DNA from: Laburnicola sp. R22_1
Lineage: Eukaryota > Ascomycota > Dothideomycetes > Pleosporales > Didymosphaeriaceae
NCBI GenBank assembly: GCA_014281115.1
Contig: JACONQ010000013.1
Location: forward strand, 310,001-374,000
Reading direction: 5' to 3'
Length of the DNA: 64,000 bases
A program made the translations under genes and the position numbers. Positions 35,007 to 45,043 of this stretch are shown one piece after another. The notes beneath the pieces were generated by a model, which saw nothing but the letters and a program-made list of their open reading frames with translations, was not told where the DNA came from and searched no databases. Each line of letters starts with the position of its first letter. Position 1 is the first letter of the stretch.

Positions 35007-36572
35007 ATGCAGCGTAACGATCCTACCAGTGCTGCTGGAGCAGGTAGCGAATTTGCAAGGAACGAATTAGAACCAACAGCTGAGACGGAGAAGCCTGGCG
35101 ATAGAAGACCTGCGAAAAGCGGTGGCGTGGTAGCAGGGGAAACAGCTACAGGGTCATCAGATCCTGAAGGACAGGTAGGCATGCACTTTCTGGCCCAGCG
35201 AGCCTGTTGTACTCACAACGGACAGGTTCACCAGGCTCCCGCAGACGATGCTTTTGGCGACGAGACTGGGGCCGACATCCATTATAAAACGTGCGAATGG
35301 TGATGAGTTGAAGCGCAACCCTCCAGCAAATTCGATCACTGACAGCTGAAATTCACTAGGCAAACCGGGATATTGATGATTGCGGAGACAATATCTTTGG
35401 GTGCTCTCGCCCTTCCACAAGTGCTTGCGAGTCTCGGATTTGTCCCAGGGACTCTACTAATCCTCATCCTCGGGATCATCGCCACCTACAGCGGCTATCT
35501 AATCGGACAGTTCAAGATTGCATACCCAGCTATGCAATCTTTCGCCGACTGCGGAGAACTCATTGCTGGCCGCATCGGACGGGAAGTCATGGCCGTCAGT
35601 CAGATATTGATCATGATCTTCATCATGGCTGCGCACGTGCTTAGCTTCGCGATCGCTTTGAATGCTATAACGGAAGACAAGCAGTGCACAGTGGTGTTCT
35701 CAGCGATCGGGCTTATAATATCGTTTTTGCTTAGCCTGCCTAGGACGCTCAAAAACCTCTCCTATTTGTCCATCTTCTGTAAGTCTGACAGTAACGAGGA
35801 AAACAATGTCAACTGATGGTAATCTAGCTTGCCTTTCCGTTATCGTAGCTGTTGTCGTAGCTATGACAGCCATCGCCATTCAGAAACCCGATATGGGCAA
35901 TGTGCTTGTTGTACGTCCTGGAGTCCCGCTCGTCGAAGGCTTAGGTCCAGTTATGAACATCATATTGGCATACTGTAGGGCGCCCTTTATGCGTTGAGAT
36001 CCCTATTCTAACAAGTATGTAAAGCTGGCCACGTTGCTTTCTTCGGGTTTGCCTCAGAACTCAAGAACCCGCGGGACTTTAACAAGTCGCTCGCCTTACT
36101 GCAGACCTTCGCCGTTTCCTTCTACATCATCTTGTCGTCTGTCATTTACTATTATGCCGGACCGTTAGTCGCATCGCCTGCTCTCGGCTCCGCATCACCC
36201 CTCGTCCGCAAGATTGCCTTTGGAATCGCACTTCCAACCATCATCATCTCGGGCGTTATCAACGGTAGTGTGGCATGCAAATACGTCTACATCAGAATGT
36301 GGAGCGGCACAGACACGGTACACAAGAGTAACTTCAAGAGTATTGGAAGTTGGGTGGCAATATGTGCAGCGGCATGGGTCGCCTCTTGGGCTATTGCAGA
36401 GGCCATACCGAACTTTAACTTGCTGTTGGGATTGATCGCAGCGCTGTTTTGTTCATGGTTTAACTATGGGCTACCACCAGTGCTCTGGCTTTATCAACAC
36501 AGGAAAGAGTGGTCTGCTACGAGGAAGAATATTACACTTACAGTGCTGAACAGCGTTGACAACGTACCGTAG
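35007..36572 (+). CDS. Amino-acid transporter (AAAP family), cut short by a transposon
   Basis: A multi-pass membrane permease of the Aa_trans/AAAP family, moving amino acids into the cytosol or vacuole. Exons 35007-35174, 35226-35299, 35360-35778, 35828-35974 and 36025-36572 join in frame (introns 51, 60, 49 and 50 bp). GCCACC precedes the ATG. A 65-residue hydrophilic N-terminus (DAFGDETGADIHYKTCEW) is followed by membrane helices beginning TGILMIAETISLGALALPQV, with GHVAFFGFASELKNPRDFNKSL in the middle. The last exon runs into a 160-bp foldback element after VLN and stops at TAG, 22 bases into it, giving 451 residues. The original C-terminal part still lies beyond the insertion (36,719-36,914). 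Loss of the last membrane helix probably abolishes function; this is inferred. Confidence 0.85.
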
Positions 36573-36710
36573 CGAGTACGGCCGCAAGTACGGCCGAGCC
36601 GTGCACAGATTGTATGTTGGCTAATTTCAAGGTTGAAAGCGCACTCTATACACCGTGCACGGCTCGGCCGTACTTGCGGCCGTACTCGCTACGGTACGTT
36701 GTCAACGCTG
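36551..36710. mobile_element. hAT-type foldback MITE, 160 bp
   Basis: Two perfect 56-bp inverted arms (36,551-36,606 and 36,655-36,710, beginning CAGCGTTGACAACG) enclose a 48-bp loop. An exact 8-bp target-site duplication GTGCTGAA lies at 36,543-36,550 and 36,711-36,718. The CAG terminus and 8-bp duplication point to the hAT superfamily. It has no coding capacity. Each arm contains AGTACGGCCG twice. Perfect arms mean a young insertion. Confidence 0.93.
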
Positions 36711-36718
36711 GTGCTGAA

Positions 36719-36914
36719 TGTTTCGCTCTTCTTCCTGGGCGCGCTTATTGTAAGTTCAATTATCTAGTGAACTAGGGATGAAAAGTCTTGCTGACGGGCT
36801 GCGCAGTGCATTATGGGTATGTGGTCGTCCGGGCATGCGTTGGCTCAAGGTGCGGCTGGGAAGCCATTTTCTTGCGCAGATAACTGGAAGCCTTCGGTAA
36901 ATTTGAATTTGTAG
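36719..36914 (+). pseudogene. Stranded 3' part of the transporter gene
   Basis: After the second target-site copy the transporter frame resumes (VSLFFLGALI), passes a 57-bp intron (36,750-36,806, GTAAGT to GCGCAG) and continues as CIMGMWSSGHALAQG to TAG at 36,914. It has no stops, which confirms that the gene was intact until the MITE landed. Confidence 0.85.
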
Positions 36915-37512
36915 GGAGGGTATATGCCTCTCGAGACAGGGCCTGCTTCTGATACTCAGTCTCTAGGGCACAGAGTGTGGGGGAGGAATATAAGAAGACA
37001 AGGCCGTCATGAGAGCTGTCAAGGCTCCATCACATGTAGTAACAGGTACCAAGGTTACCATCGTATATATAGAACGAGTTCTGTACACGTCCTGCTCATC
37101 GGTGAGAACAAAGCTATACAACAAAAACACGACCTTGGTTAGAATCTTAACACGACGAAGATCTTCAATACAACAAAAACAACAAAGTAAATCAATCCTT
37201 AATTCGGGGATTGCTTCGGGGTGAACGTTGCTCGCTATTGTCCATGGTGGCATGTTCCGATCAGCTCCGAAGGGCCGGGCACCGCTCCGTATCATGGAGG
37301 TTGTCTGACCTCACTGCACGCTCAATTCCATGGTGAAACCCGCTTTTATTCCTACACCGGGCACTTGCTGTAGGCTGCTCAGCTTCCACCGGTAACCGTA
37401 TCCGACAACCTTCCGATACTGTCCTCTCCCTCATTGGCCTTGCGCGCAACTGCCGCGCGACGCTGCACACTCGCCTTGGAATAGTCTTCGACGACACATG
37501 CACAGCTTGACC
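36915..37512. other. Intergenic region with a dispersed repeat piece
   Basis: About 600 bp lie between the transporter remnant and the Mic12-like gene. Segment 37,128-37,171 is the second copy of the repeat at 29.0 kb. TATATATAG at about 37,067 and GTAGTAACA at about 37,043 resemble pieces of a retroelement long terminal repeat, but ends and target duplications are not identifiable. Confidence 0.4.
37128..37171 (-). repeat. Inverted second copy of the 29.0-kb dispersed repeat
   Basis: Read on the minus strand it matches 29,007-29,050, including TTGAAGATCTTCGTCGTGT and AGATTCTAACCAAGG, with a few differences. Both copies are flanked by GTTGTA-containing sequence. Confidence 0.7.
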
Positions 37513-37903
37513 ATGGGCTTCACAACCGGCTTCGTACGTGCCTCATGCCTCTCCTACCGCGCAATGAATCTCCTAACATCTTGCGCAGCTAGGCGGCTTC
37601 ACCTTGACCGCCTCAGTTCTCCATCTCACCATCTCACTCCACACCAAGAACCGCCTCGCACAAGCCGCGTTGCTCCGCCAACAACGGGACGTCCTCACAT
37701 ATGCTGTCGAACCGGAGCCGCCAACGCCCGAACCGGTAGCGAGAGTCGTTCCGGCGGGGCTTGCAGAGATGGCAAAGGACAAGTGGAACCGCGCGCTGGA
37801 GAGCTCGCTGAGGGGCGTGTATGAGACGGATTGGAGGAGGATGAGGGAGAGGGCTGAGGATAGGGTGGGTGCTGTGGTGGAAAAGATCAGGGAGCAGAAA
37901 TAG
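37513..37903 (+). CDS. Mic12-like MICOS complex subunit
   Basis: A small mitochondrial inner-membrane protein helping to form crista junctions in the MICOS complex. Two exons, 37513-37533 (only MGFTTGF) and 37589-37903, with a 55-bp intron (GTACGT to GCGCAG) give 111 residues. One membrane segment, LGGFTLTASVLHLTISLH, lies right at the N-terminus. Then come a hydrophilic region (RLAQAALLRQQRDVLTYAVEPEPP) and a C-terminal helix, ETDWRRMRERAEDRVGAVVEKI, both of which resemble fungal Mic12/Aim5 proteins as I remember them. The minute first exon is supported because the glycine-rich MGFTTGFLGG start is characteristic of the family. Confidence 0.78.
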
Positions 37904-38327
37904 ACGTTGAACATGGTATGGCTGGGAATAATCGGTCATGTTGAGCGAGAAATGTCGCGGGCGGAGATACCCATCTTTGCAAGCGTAGCACCATGACAGC
38001 GTACACGTACGTGCGCAGTATAATGGCGTCGCCTAGGTTTGCGCTTGCCCATTATTTTCACCGTTTGTGTGCGTCTCTTACTCTTTCACTCTCAACCTTG
38101 GATCTCTGTTGGTCAGGCGACCCTGAGGTCCGTGAGCCCTATTGTTGCGCTCTATTGTCGCACACTATTGTCCTCAAAATCAACTCCGCCACCTCTCCAC
38201 CAAGGTGCACGCGCGGGCTGCAGTCTTTCGCATACACCAGCCCGACCCCCGCTCCACCATCGTCACCATCGTTCCCACATCTACATCATCTCGAACCCAC
38301 TTCTTCAGCTCACACTCCTCTATCGCC
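37904..38327. other. Short upstream region of the 1031-aa gene
   Basis: About 420 bp lie between Mic12-like and the large gene. The frame of the large protein stays open upstream through this region, so its start is not certain. The composition is CT-rich, like a fungal promoter. Confidence 0.4.
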
Positions 38328-41300
38328 ATGTCTTCACATGGCAAGGTGCTCGACCTCCTCGACGACCGCTACCTCAACTTGCATGATGTCTTCGGCAATG
38401 TCGAGCCGTTTCCCAGCCTCGTGCCATACGAGCAGTATCTCAAGACCATGCTCGTTTACCGCATGGACACTAACCATGAGATCTTCATGGCGCTCCTGCA
38501 GGACTTCACCGACCGTTTCTCCCGACAGCACCGTAGGGAGGTCTGGACTTGGTGCATTCAATGGGAAGTGGAACAACGAAGCGCTGAAGAGCCTGGCACA
38601 CCGGCAGCGAAGAAACTGCGCATGGACGGCCAGGCGGGTGCAGTGCAAGATAGCCAGCCCGCCAAGCCAAAGCTGCCTGTATACACGAGAATGGAGCGAC
38701 GCTGCCTTCACCCGGACCTTTTCCAAGAGGAGGATATGCTTCGCATTCTTATCGACATCGTGCAGGTTGACAGCAAATTCGTCCCCAACTATATCGAGTT
38801 TCTGTACCAATGGATCGACTACTACGAAGGCGGTGGCAAAGCGTTGAAGGCCGCACTGAGAATGGAAATCCCGAGCTTGTGGCTATTTGAGTACCACCCG
38901 CTGCCTCTGTTCAACAACGACAGCAAAGGAGAAGATAAGGATGGACTTGACAAGGCTGCCGAGAAGATAGGGGAGAAGTTTACGCGCAAGAAGCCGGACT
39001 TATCGGAGATGGAAAGGTTGACTGAACAGAGTGAGCGCCTGCAATATCGCGAAGTAAAGTTCGGACTACAACGGCCCATTGATCCCAAGGACGAGCCTCT
39101 TCCGCCACTCATCAATGTCCCACACGATTACTACAAGCGCAATAGATACTACGCGGCCTGTTTCAAGAATCGCCAGCGAGCATTTTGGCTCTTACAGGAG
39201 GCCGGTGTCTCAGCGAGGCAGATTGCGAATTACAAGAAGCTGCAACCAATGAGTGCGATGGAAACACCCGAGGACTTCGATGGAGATGGTTTTCTAAACT
39301 ATTACAAGGAGGAGCCGTCCGCAAACATACAATACGAGGAGAACAGGAGAAATGCTCAACTGCGCGAGAAGCAGAGAGAAATCGCCGTGAGCAATCGTCT
39401 AGCCGAGGAAGCACGGATTGCCGCCCACAATGGTTCTGCAGAACAGCGACATGTCCCACCGGTTCTGATCCCATCAGCACTTAGGAATGGTGGTCGTCCG
39501 AATTTTGCGGCTGAGTTCATGGCTAGATTGCGAAGTATGGAGAGGAATCGTGATCCTCCCATTAGAGCGGTTTCCCTGCCGCTTCTTGGGAAGATGAAGT
39601 CAAAAGCATTTGCGAACGTTGTTGCGAAACCCCCTCCAATCAAGCGACAAGTTGAGGAGTCTAATGATGAGGACATGGACGACGATGACGACTATGAATC
39701 CGATCCGGATGATGCCAACGATGACGATGAGAATGTAATGGACGTTACCCCAAGTGCGCCCGTGCAGTTACCTCCAAATGCTCCCACTGTACCGCCTACA
39801 ACACAACCAGGTCTTTCAGCAGCTGCTTCTCTTGCCGCCTATATGCTGAGTCTCAACCTTGATCAGCTCAGAAACGTTATGCCGTTACTGAATGCTCAGG
39901 CACAAGAGGCAGTTCGGAGACAACATCCATTATTAAATGGACAATGGCGAGCACCCGTGCTGGCAGTGCCGCGCGGTGGACCTCAGCCTACTACACTTGC
40001 TCCTTCCGGTGGACCATCGACGGGTGCACCGCCCCCTAATTTGCCAATTCCTCCGGCTTCTTCAGCAGCTATTCCGTCACCGAATCAGCAAGCACAGCAA
40101 CAGACCATGATGCAGACACAACCACAGGTGCAACTCCCAGCGCCCGGTCAACTACCAACACAAAGTGCCGGCTCTTCGAATGCCATGCCTACTCCAGCCA
40201 TGGGACCGTCTATTGGGTCTCAACATAACGTACCAGCCATTACCGTCAACCCACCGCGTCCGACAGCCCGAATGCAAGGACAACCTTCGCAAGCTACATC
40301 GGCTTCGGGAGCACGGATTTCTGGATCAGTACCACCTGGTGCAAATCTCCCGGCGCCAGTTGCACCTACACAGGTTCGCTTTGCAGGATCATCAACCATT
40401 CACTCAGCAGCGTCCGGACCGCAAGGCCAAGGCCCAGTGTCAGTCGCGGGCGTAAACCCCGCCGGAGACAGAACGCCCCCGCTGAGTCAATATCCAGCCC
40501 CATGGACTATCCCACCCGCGCACCAGAATCGCATGTCTTTCGCTCAAAGGCAACACATTTTGTCTTCGTTGCGTGCCCCTCCACCCTCCCACTTGACACT
40601 CGCGCCACCCCAAGCCAGTGTACCTATATCTGTTGCGGGCGTCTATGCTAAATCGCCTTCTCCCATGACACCCCTAGCCGGTCTCGCAAACGTGCTGTCG
40701 CTTTCCTCCCCGGCCGCCGCCTCTCCCTACGGCGTCCCCATTGAGATCTACGTCCCGCAAGTCGTACTAGCGCACAATGCTGATCTGCCGGACGCCACAG
40801 ACTGTTTGATCCTCGGGTACACGCACCCAGGAACCGGCATCCTCACCTTGTCCAAAGCCGTGTTTCTTCCCGCAGACATATGGGAGAACACACTGAACAG
40901 GGTCCGAAGGGGCCACTTCCACACCCTCGAGTCCTACGCTCCGCCGCCTAACCACCCGCGGGTTGTGGCTAGCAAAGGGCTCCTGCGGAACCCGGAAGAC
41001 GTGCAGGGACCGCATAAATTCGTGTACGATAAGTTGGCGCAGATGTTTCAGCTTATGACTGGGTGCATGGATAGGGAGGAGGAAGTGACGAAGCGGTGGC
41101 GGACGACGCAGGGGCCGATGAGGGCGCGGGATAGGGGGAGCGTGTGGGAGGGGTGGGGACTGTATGTGGACCACGTGTTTGAAATGGGGTATGAGGAGAG
41201 GAGGGGCGTGGGGGCGATAGTTCGTGATACTTTGGATGGAAAGTTGGGGGTGAATGAGGAGGAGGAGAGGGAGAAGGCGAGGAGGAGGAAGGAGCTTGAG

Positions 41301-41423
41301 GAGTTGGAGCGGGAGGAGGAGCTTGCGGAGGAGCTTGCGGAGTTGGAGCGGGAGTTGGAGCGGGAGGAGGAGCTTGAGGAGATGGAAGAGGGTGATGAGG
41401 ATGACGATGTAATGGAGGAGTGA
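38328..41423 (+). CDS. Large hypothetical protein with acidic and Gln/Pro-rich regions
   Basis: A single uninterrupted frame of 1031 residues from ATG at 38,328 (MSSHGKVLDLLDDRYLNL). I do not recognise the family. Residues 1-330 look folded and contain VWTWCIQWEVEQRS, LYQWIDYYEGGGKALKAALR and YYKRNRYYAACFKNRQRAFWLLQEAG. An acidic run (DMDDDDDYESDPDDANDDDE) at about 450 is followed by 300 residues rich in Pro, Gln and Ser. A second possibly folded part begins near 810 (DCLILGYTHPGTGILTLSKA) and includes WENTLNRVRRGHFHTLESYAPP. The end is a Glu/Arg/Leu repeat (EELEREEELAEELAELERE) likely to form a long charged helix. The plan is compatible with a nuclear regulator, but nothing proves it. In-frame sequence upstream to 38,142 allows an earlier start. 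Confidence 0.75.
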   Translation: MSSHGKVLDLLDDRYLNLHDVFGNVEPFPSLVPYEQYLKTMLVYRMDTNHEIFMALLQDFTDRFSRQHRREVWTWCIQWEVEQRSAEEPGTPAAKKLRMDGQAGAVQDSQPAKPKLPVYTRMERRCLHPDLFQEEDMLRILIDIVQVDSKFVPNYIEFLYQWIDYYEGGGKALKAALRMEIPSLWLFEYHPLPLFNNDSKGEDKDGLDKAAEKIGEKFTRKKPDLSEMERLTEQSERLQYREVKFGLQRPIDPKDEPLPPLINVPHDYYKRNRYYAACFKNRQRAFWLLQEAGVSARQIANYKKLQPMSAMETPEDFDGDGFLNYYKEEPSANIQYEENRRNAQLREKQREIAVSNRLAEEARIAAHNGSAEQRHVPPVLIPSALRNGGRPNFAAEFMARLRSMERNRDPPIRAVSLPLLGKMKSKAFANVVAKPPPIKRQVEESNDEDMDDDDDYESDPDDANDDDENVMDVTPSAPVQLPPNAPTVPPTTQPGLSAAASLAAYMLSLNLDQLRNVMPLLNAQAQEAVRRQHPLLNGQWRAPVLAVPRGGPQPTTLAPSGGPSTGAPPPNLPIPPASSAAIPSPNQQAQQQTMMQTQPQVQLPAPGQLPTQSAGSSNAMPTPAMGPSIGSQHNVPAITVNPPRPTARMQGQPSQATSASGARISGSVPPGANLPAPVAPTQVRFAGSSTIHSAASGPQGQGPVSVAGVNPAGDRTPPLSQYPAPWTIPPAHQNRMSFAQRQHILSSLRAPPPSHLTLAPPQASVPISVAGVYAKSPSPMTPLAGLANVLSLSSPAAASPYGVPIEIYVPQVVLAHNADLPDATDCLILGYTHPGTGILTLSKAVFLPADIWENTLNRVRRGHFHTLESYAPPPNHPRVVASKGLLRNPEDVQGPHKFVYDKLAQMFQLMTGCMDREEEVTKRWRTTQGPMRARDRGSVWEGWGLYVDHVFEMGYEERRGVGAIVRDTLDGKLGVNEEEEREKARRRKELEELEREEELAEELAELERELEREEELEEMEEGDEDDDVMEE

Positions 41424-42365
41424 TTCGGAGTTTATTGACTACGTCTGGGCCACTCGATATAATACAAGTCTGACCACACGAGGAGAGTCAAGTCACGAGC
41501 GGAATCAAAATTCGACCACGAATAGGATAGTGAACTGTCACATAACCACATCTTGATTGCGCATGTTCTCTGCCTGTTTGACGCCGTGCATAGGGAGCCC
41601 GAATTCACTGCCCAAACTACAAGAGAGCGGATGTCGTCTAAGTTGGAGGACTGGGGTGTGTGGGTCGGTCGACCGTTAGAATGCACGGTTACTAGAGAGA
41701 GCTTACGTCGTATATCACTTTGGTAGTGTAGAACCCGCCATTCAACCTCTCTTGGCGCCCTTGAAATCTATTCCTAAATTCAAGCTATCAAGAGCAATGT
41801 CGTATGGGACCACGAATGTGAAGCGAAAGAGTTTAAACTAAGGAATGGTTGCGCACCACGCGGCTCATCGCCCGTAGTCTCCTCGCTCTTGCCTACAGCA
41901 AAAGCCTTCCAAAGCCAGAAGAAGAATTATTCGCGACATACAGTACTAGGACAAAGGTCTGAGTACTGTGCGTTACTCCAGGATAGGCGATACAAAGGCG
42001 AATGTACGTGGACTTTTGTCCTGTAGCTATATTCGCAAATCAACTTGAGAAGAAATAGAAGTTATAGAATAACCAAAACTTGGAACTTGTAATCGCATTA
42101 GAATGAAAGGGGAAAAGGGACGTTGCACCCAGCCCGACGAGAAACGGAGCATAATCTCTCAGATTCAATAGTGCATTCCTTGTTCGATGTCAATAGCCGG
42201 TGATCACTGTATTGGTGTCTCTAGTCTAGTCTAAATTAGGCATATCAATACTTCGAGAGCTACGCGAAACGGGCGTCGTGAATCCAATTCTCGCGGCTGA
42301 GCAGTCCATAGTCTCGCATCTAGAGCTTTGGGTGAAGTGGTACCGCAATCATGAGCTTATACGCA
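41424..42365. other. Convergent intergenic region
   Basis: About 940 bp lie between the 3' ends of the 1031-aa gene and the PPC decarboxylase gene. No coding sequence is recognised; the base composition is ordinary. Confidence 0.5.
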
Positions 42366-43145
42366 TTACCCCACAGCACTACCACCTAATCCCAACCTGT
42401 CCTCGACTACCTCCACGATCTCCCTCCAGTCCTTCATTGCCCCGCTTCCCACGTCTCCACATGCCAACTCCTTCTCCATGGGCAAGAGCACCTCGAACCA
42501 TCCGCCATTCTTCACGCCCCACTCCTCATCCAGGATATCTACCTGCTTCTTCGTGATCGGCTGCTTCCACATAGCCGTATTCATCGACGGCGCAACCAAT
42601 ATCCTCTTCTTTTCCGTTGCTCTTTCTTGTTGAGGGTCATTGATGCCAGGGAGATGGCGCACGGGATCTAACTCCCCCGTGGTATCCCACGCGCGTACCA
42701 CAGAAAGTAAAAGGTTGTCGGACCAGCCTTGCGAGATTTTCGCGAGCGCATCAGCGCTGAGCGGCGCAATGACCATGAGATCCGCCCAACGTCTTAATTC
42801 AATGTGCAGGATCTTATTACCGCGCACCCACGGCTCCCTCCACTCGTCCTCATCGAAGTATATTCCATCGACGTTCGGCAGGGCTTCAAGATGCTCGAGC
42901 GAGGGCTGCTCCGCGCTTTGGCCGCGCAAGAAATTTCTGGCAGCTTCGGTGAAGACGAGGCGTACTGACAGGTTGGCGTGGTTCGAAAGCGCCTGCACTA
43001 TGTTTGGTATTTTGATGGTCGCTACTGATCCGCTGGCACAGAGCAGGAGGTGTATCTTGCCATCGTCGAGCGGCAGCGCGTGGGGATCTGAGTCGCGCAG
43101 CGGCTTCAGGCTCAGCGGCGTGAGATTCTCGATGATAGCGGACAT
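42366..43145 (-). CDS. Phosphopantothenoylcysteine decarboxylase
   Basis: A flavoprotein of the HFCD family that decarboxylates 4'-phosphopantothenoylcysteine to 4'-phosphopantetheine in coenzyme A synthesis (Cab3/Hal3/Vhs3 relatives in yeast). An intron-less frame gives 259 residues. The flavin-binding start is LLLCASGSVATIKIP; the catalytic His is H114 in HIELRRWADLMVIAPLSADALAK; the substrate-binding PSMNTAMW motif is at 186-193; the substrate clamp cysteine is C229 in LACGDVGSGAM. All active-site parts are present. There is no long acidic tail such as Hal3 and Vhs3 carry, so it is probably the plain enzyme. It is the last gene before the AT-rich desert, whose border lies only about 240 bp upstream of its start. 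Confidence 0.95.
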   Translation of the reverse strand: MSAIIENLTPLSLKPLRDSDPHALPLDDGKIHLLLCASGSVATIKIPNIVQALSNHANLSVRLVFTEAARNFLRGQSAEQPSLEHLEALPNVDGIYFDEDEWREPWVRGNKILHIELRRWADLMVIAPLSADALAKISQGWSDNLLLSVVRAWDTTGELDPVRHLPGINDPQQERATEKKRILVAPSMNTAMWKQPITKKQVDILDEEWGVKNGGWFEVLLPMEKELACGDVGSGAMKDWREIVEVVEDRLGLGGSAVG

Positions 43146-43416
43146 GCTGCAGCTGCGAGACGTTAGTGGCCTCCGAAGAGTGTGTTAGCCGGTGGATAAT
43201 GACATTGTGTGGCGGGCGAGGCGTTGCGGTCCATACGGTCGCGCGCAGTATCAATGGTGGAGGCGAGCGGAGATGAGTGGCGGGGTAGGTAGCAACGTCA
43301 TTCATGTCCACGTTCGATTACTCAGCTCCTTGCGGTCTTTAATTTTACTCCGTATAAGGCCGCACTGCGCACAGCCTAACTAGCTTAACCAAAAAAAATA
43401 GTGTGTTAAATTAAAT

Positions 43417-43489
43417 CCCTAGGGGGTAAAGGTTTTTATTTTAAATAATATAATAAAAAAGTAACGCCCCCTACATAGTAAATAAAAAG
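43417..43489. repeat. Repeat R1, copy 1 (partner at 44,528-44,607)
   Basis: A 70-bp segment containing CCCTAGGGGG and GCCCCCTAC in the same order as in the copy at 44,528-44,607. Copy 1 has TpA where copy 2 keeps CpA or TpG (TTTTATTTTAAATAATATAAT against TTTCATTTTAAATAACATGAT). Confidence 0.8.
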
Positions 43490-44527
43490 AATATACAAAG
43501 ATAATTATATAAAAAGTGCGTAACTATATAATATAATTCTTTTTTATAAACAAAACTGTATTTCGCAGCTATACTATAGTAAAAAAATCTAGCTATAACC
43601 TTTTTTTGTGTACTAGCTCTATAAGATAGATACTATATAAACACATATATATAATTACTTATAAATAGTATTTTACTCTTTTTAATTACTAAATAGAAGA
43701 CTCTACTTTTTTATTATATTATTTAAGATAAAAGTCTTTATTATTCTATTTCTAAATAAATTAAATTAACACTATATTAATAGTGCTATTATAAAAACTA
43801 GGTATATACTAAGGTTAGCTAGGTTAGATAATTCTTAGTATATAATATTATCTATAGGGGGCCTTTACCCAATAGTAATTTATTTTATCTATTACTACTA
43901 TTTAATTTACTTAGTTACCTTTTATTATACCCTATATTACTCTACTACTTATTTTTTAGTTTAAATTACTACTTATATAAAGAAGTAATTTAAAGTAAAA
44001 TAAATTCTAAGTTAGTGTCTACTTACGTAGCTTTTAATAAAAGCCCTACTATAAGCTTTTTAATATAGCTACTTTATAAATTTATTAAAAAAGAAGTCTT
44101 TATACAAAACTCTAAATAGTTTATATAATAATAGTTAAAAAGCTATTTATTATTATTAGTTACTAATATATTAAAGTAAGTAGCGCCTACTATTACTAGT
44201 TTATTATAATTAAAGTTTAGTACCCTATAATAGCCTACTTTTATATTTGCTTTAACTAATAAGTTTATATTTATTATAAAAGTATACAAATAGCTAAAAT
44301 AAAGTATAAAAAAACTAAGCAATATCTAAGCTATTAAGATAGTACATAACTAGGAAAACTATTTTATACTTAAGAAAATTCTAAAACCTATTATTACTTA
44401 TATAACGCCCTAAGTATTACTAGCCTTTTACTTACTTAGCGTAAAGTTACTATATAAATATATAAAAATAAATAAATAGAATTTAAATTTTTAAAAGTAG
44501 AATTATGTGTGTGGCGTTATTGTATCT

Positions 44528-44607
44528 ACCTAGGGGTAGAACGACAAAGGCTTTCATTTTAAATAACATGATAAAAAAGCAGAGCCCCCTACTTAGTAAT
44601 TAAAAAA
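44528..44607. repeat. Repeat R1, copy 2
   Basis: The less mutated direct-repeat partner of 43,417-43,489, about 1.1 kb away. The two could be the ends of one degraded element, but no target duplication is recognisable. Confidence 0.8.
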
Positions 44608-45043
44608 AGGCGTAAAATGGTGATAAAAGTAGGATTTTAAATATATTTTTAGGTAATTATTTACTTATTTCTATAATAAACCTACTAAGATAGAGTTTAT
44701 AGTTTGTCTATACACTATATAGGTAAGGGTACCTAAGAGTATTAAGGTTTTAATATTGCTATATAATAGCATTATATAGGAATTATAAAATGCCTATAGG
44801 CTGCAGCCTATACACTATAGAATCTTCTTCTTTTTATTTATACCCTTTCTAGATATAAGTAATTAACACTAAAGTTAGTTCTATTATATTATTTTCTTTT
44901 TTATATAATTATCCTATATACTCTCTACACTTACTAGTATAAAGTATTAGATATTAATATCTATATAGCTAGCTATAAAGTCTCTATTTAACACTAATTA
45001 GTAGTTAACTAACTCTTAACTGCAAATTAGTAAGAGTAAAGAT

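Noticed and set aside
36960..37260. Solo long terminal repeat of a Copia-type retrotransposon
   Set aside because: TGTTACTACATGTG-like and TATA-like pieces are suggestive on the minus strand, but no matching end or target duplication was found; only the 44-bp shared repeat is reported.
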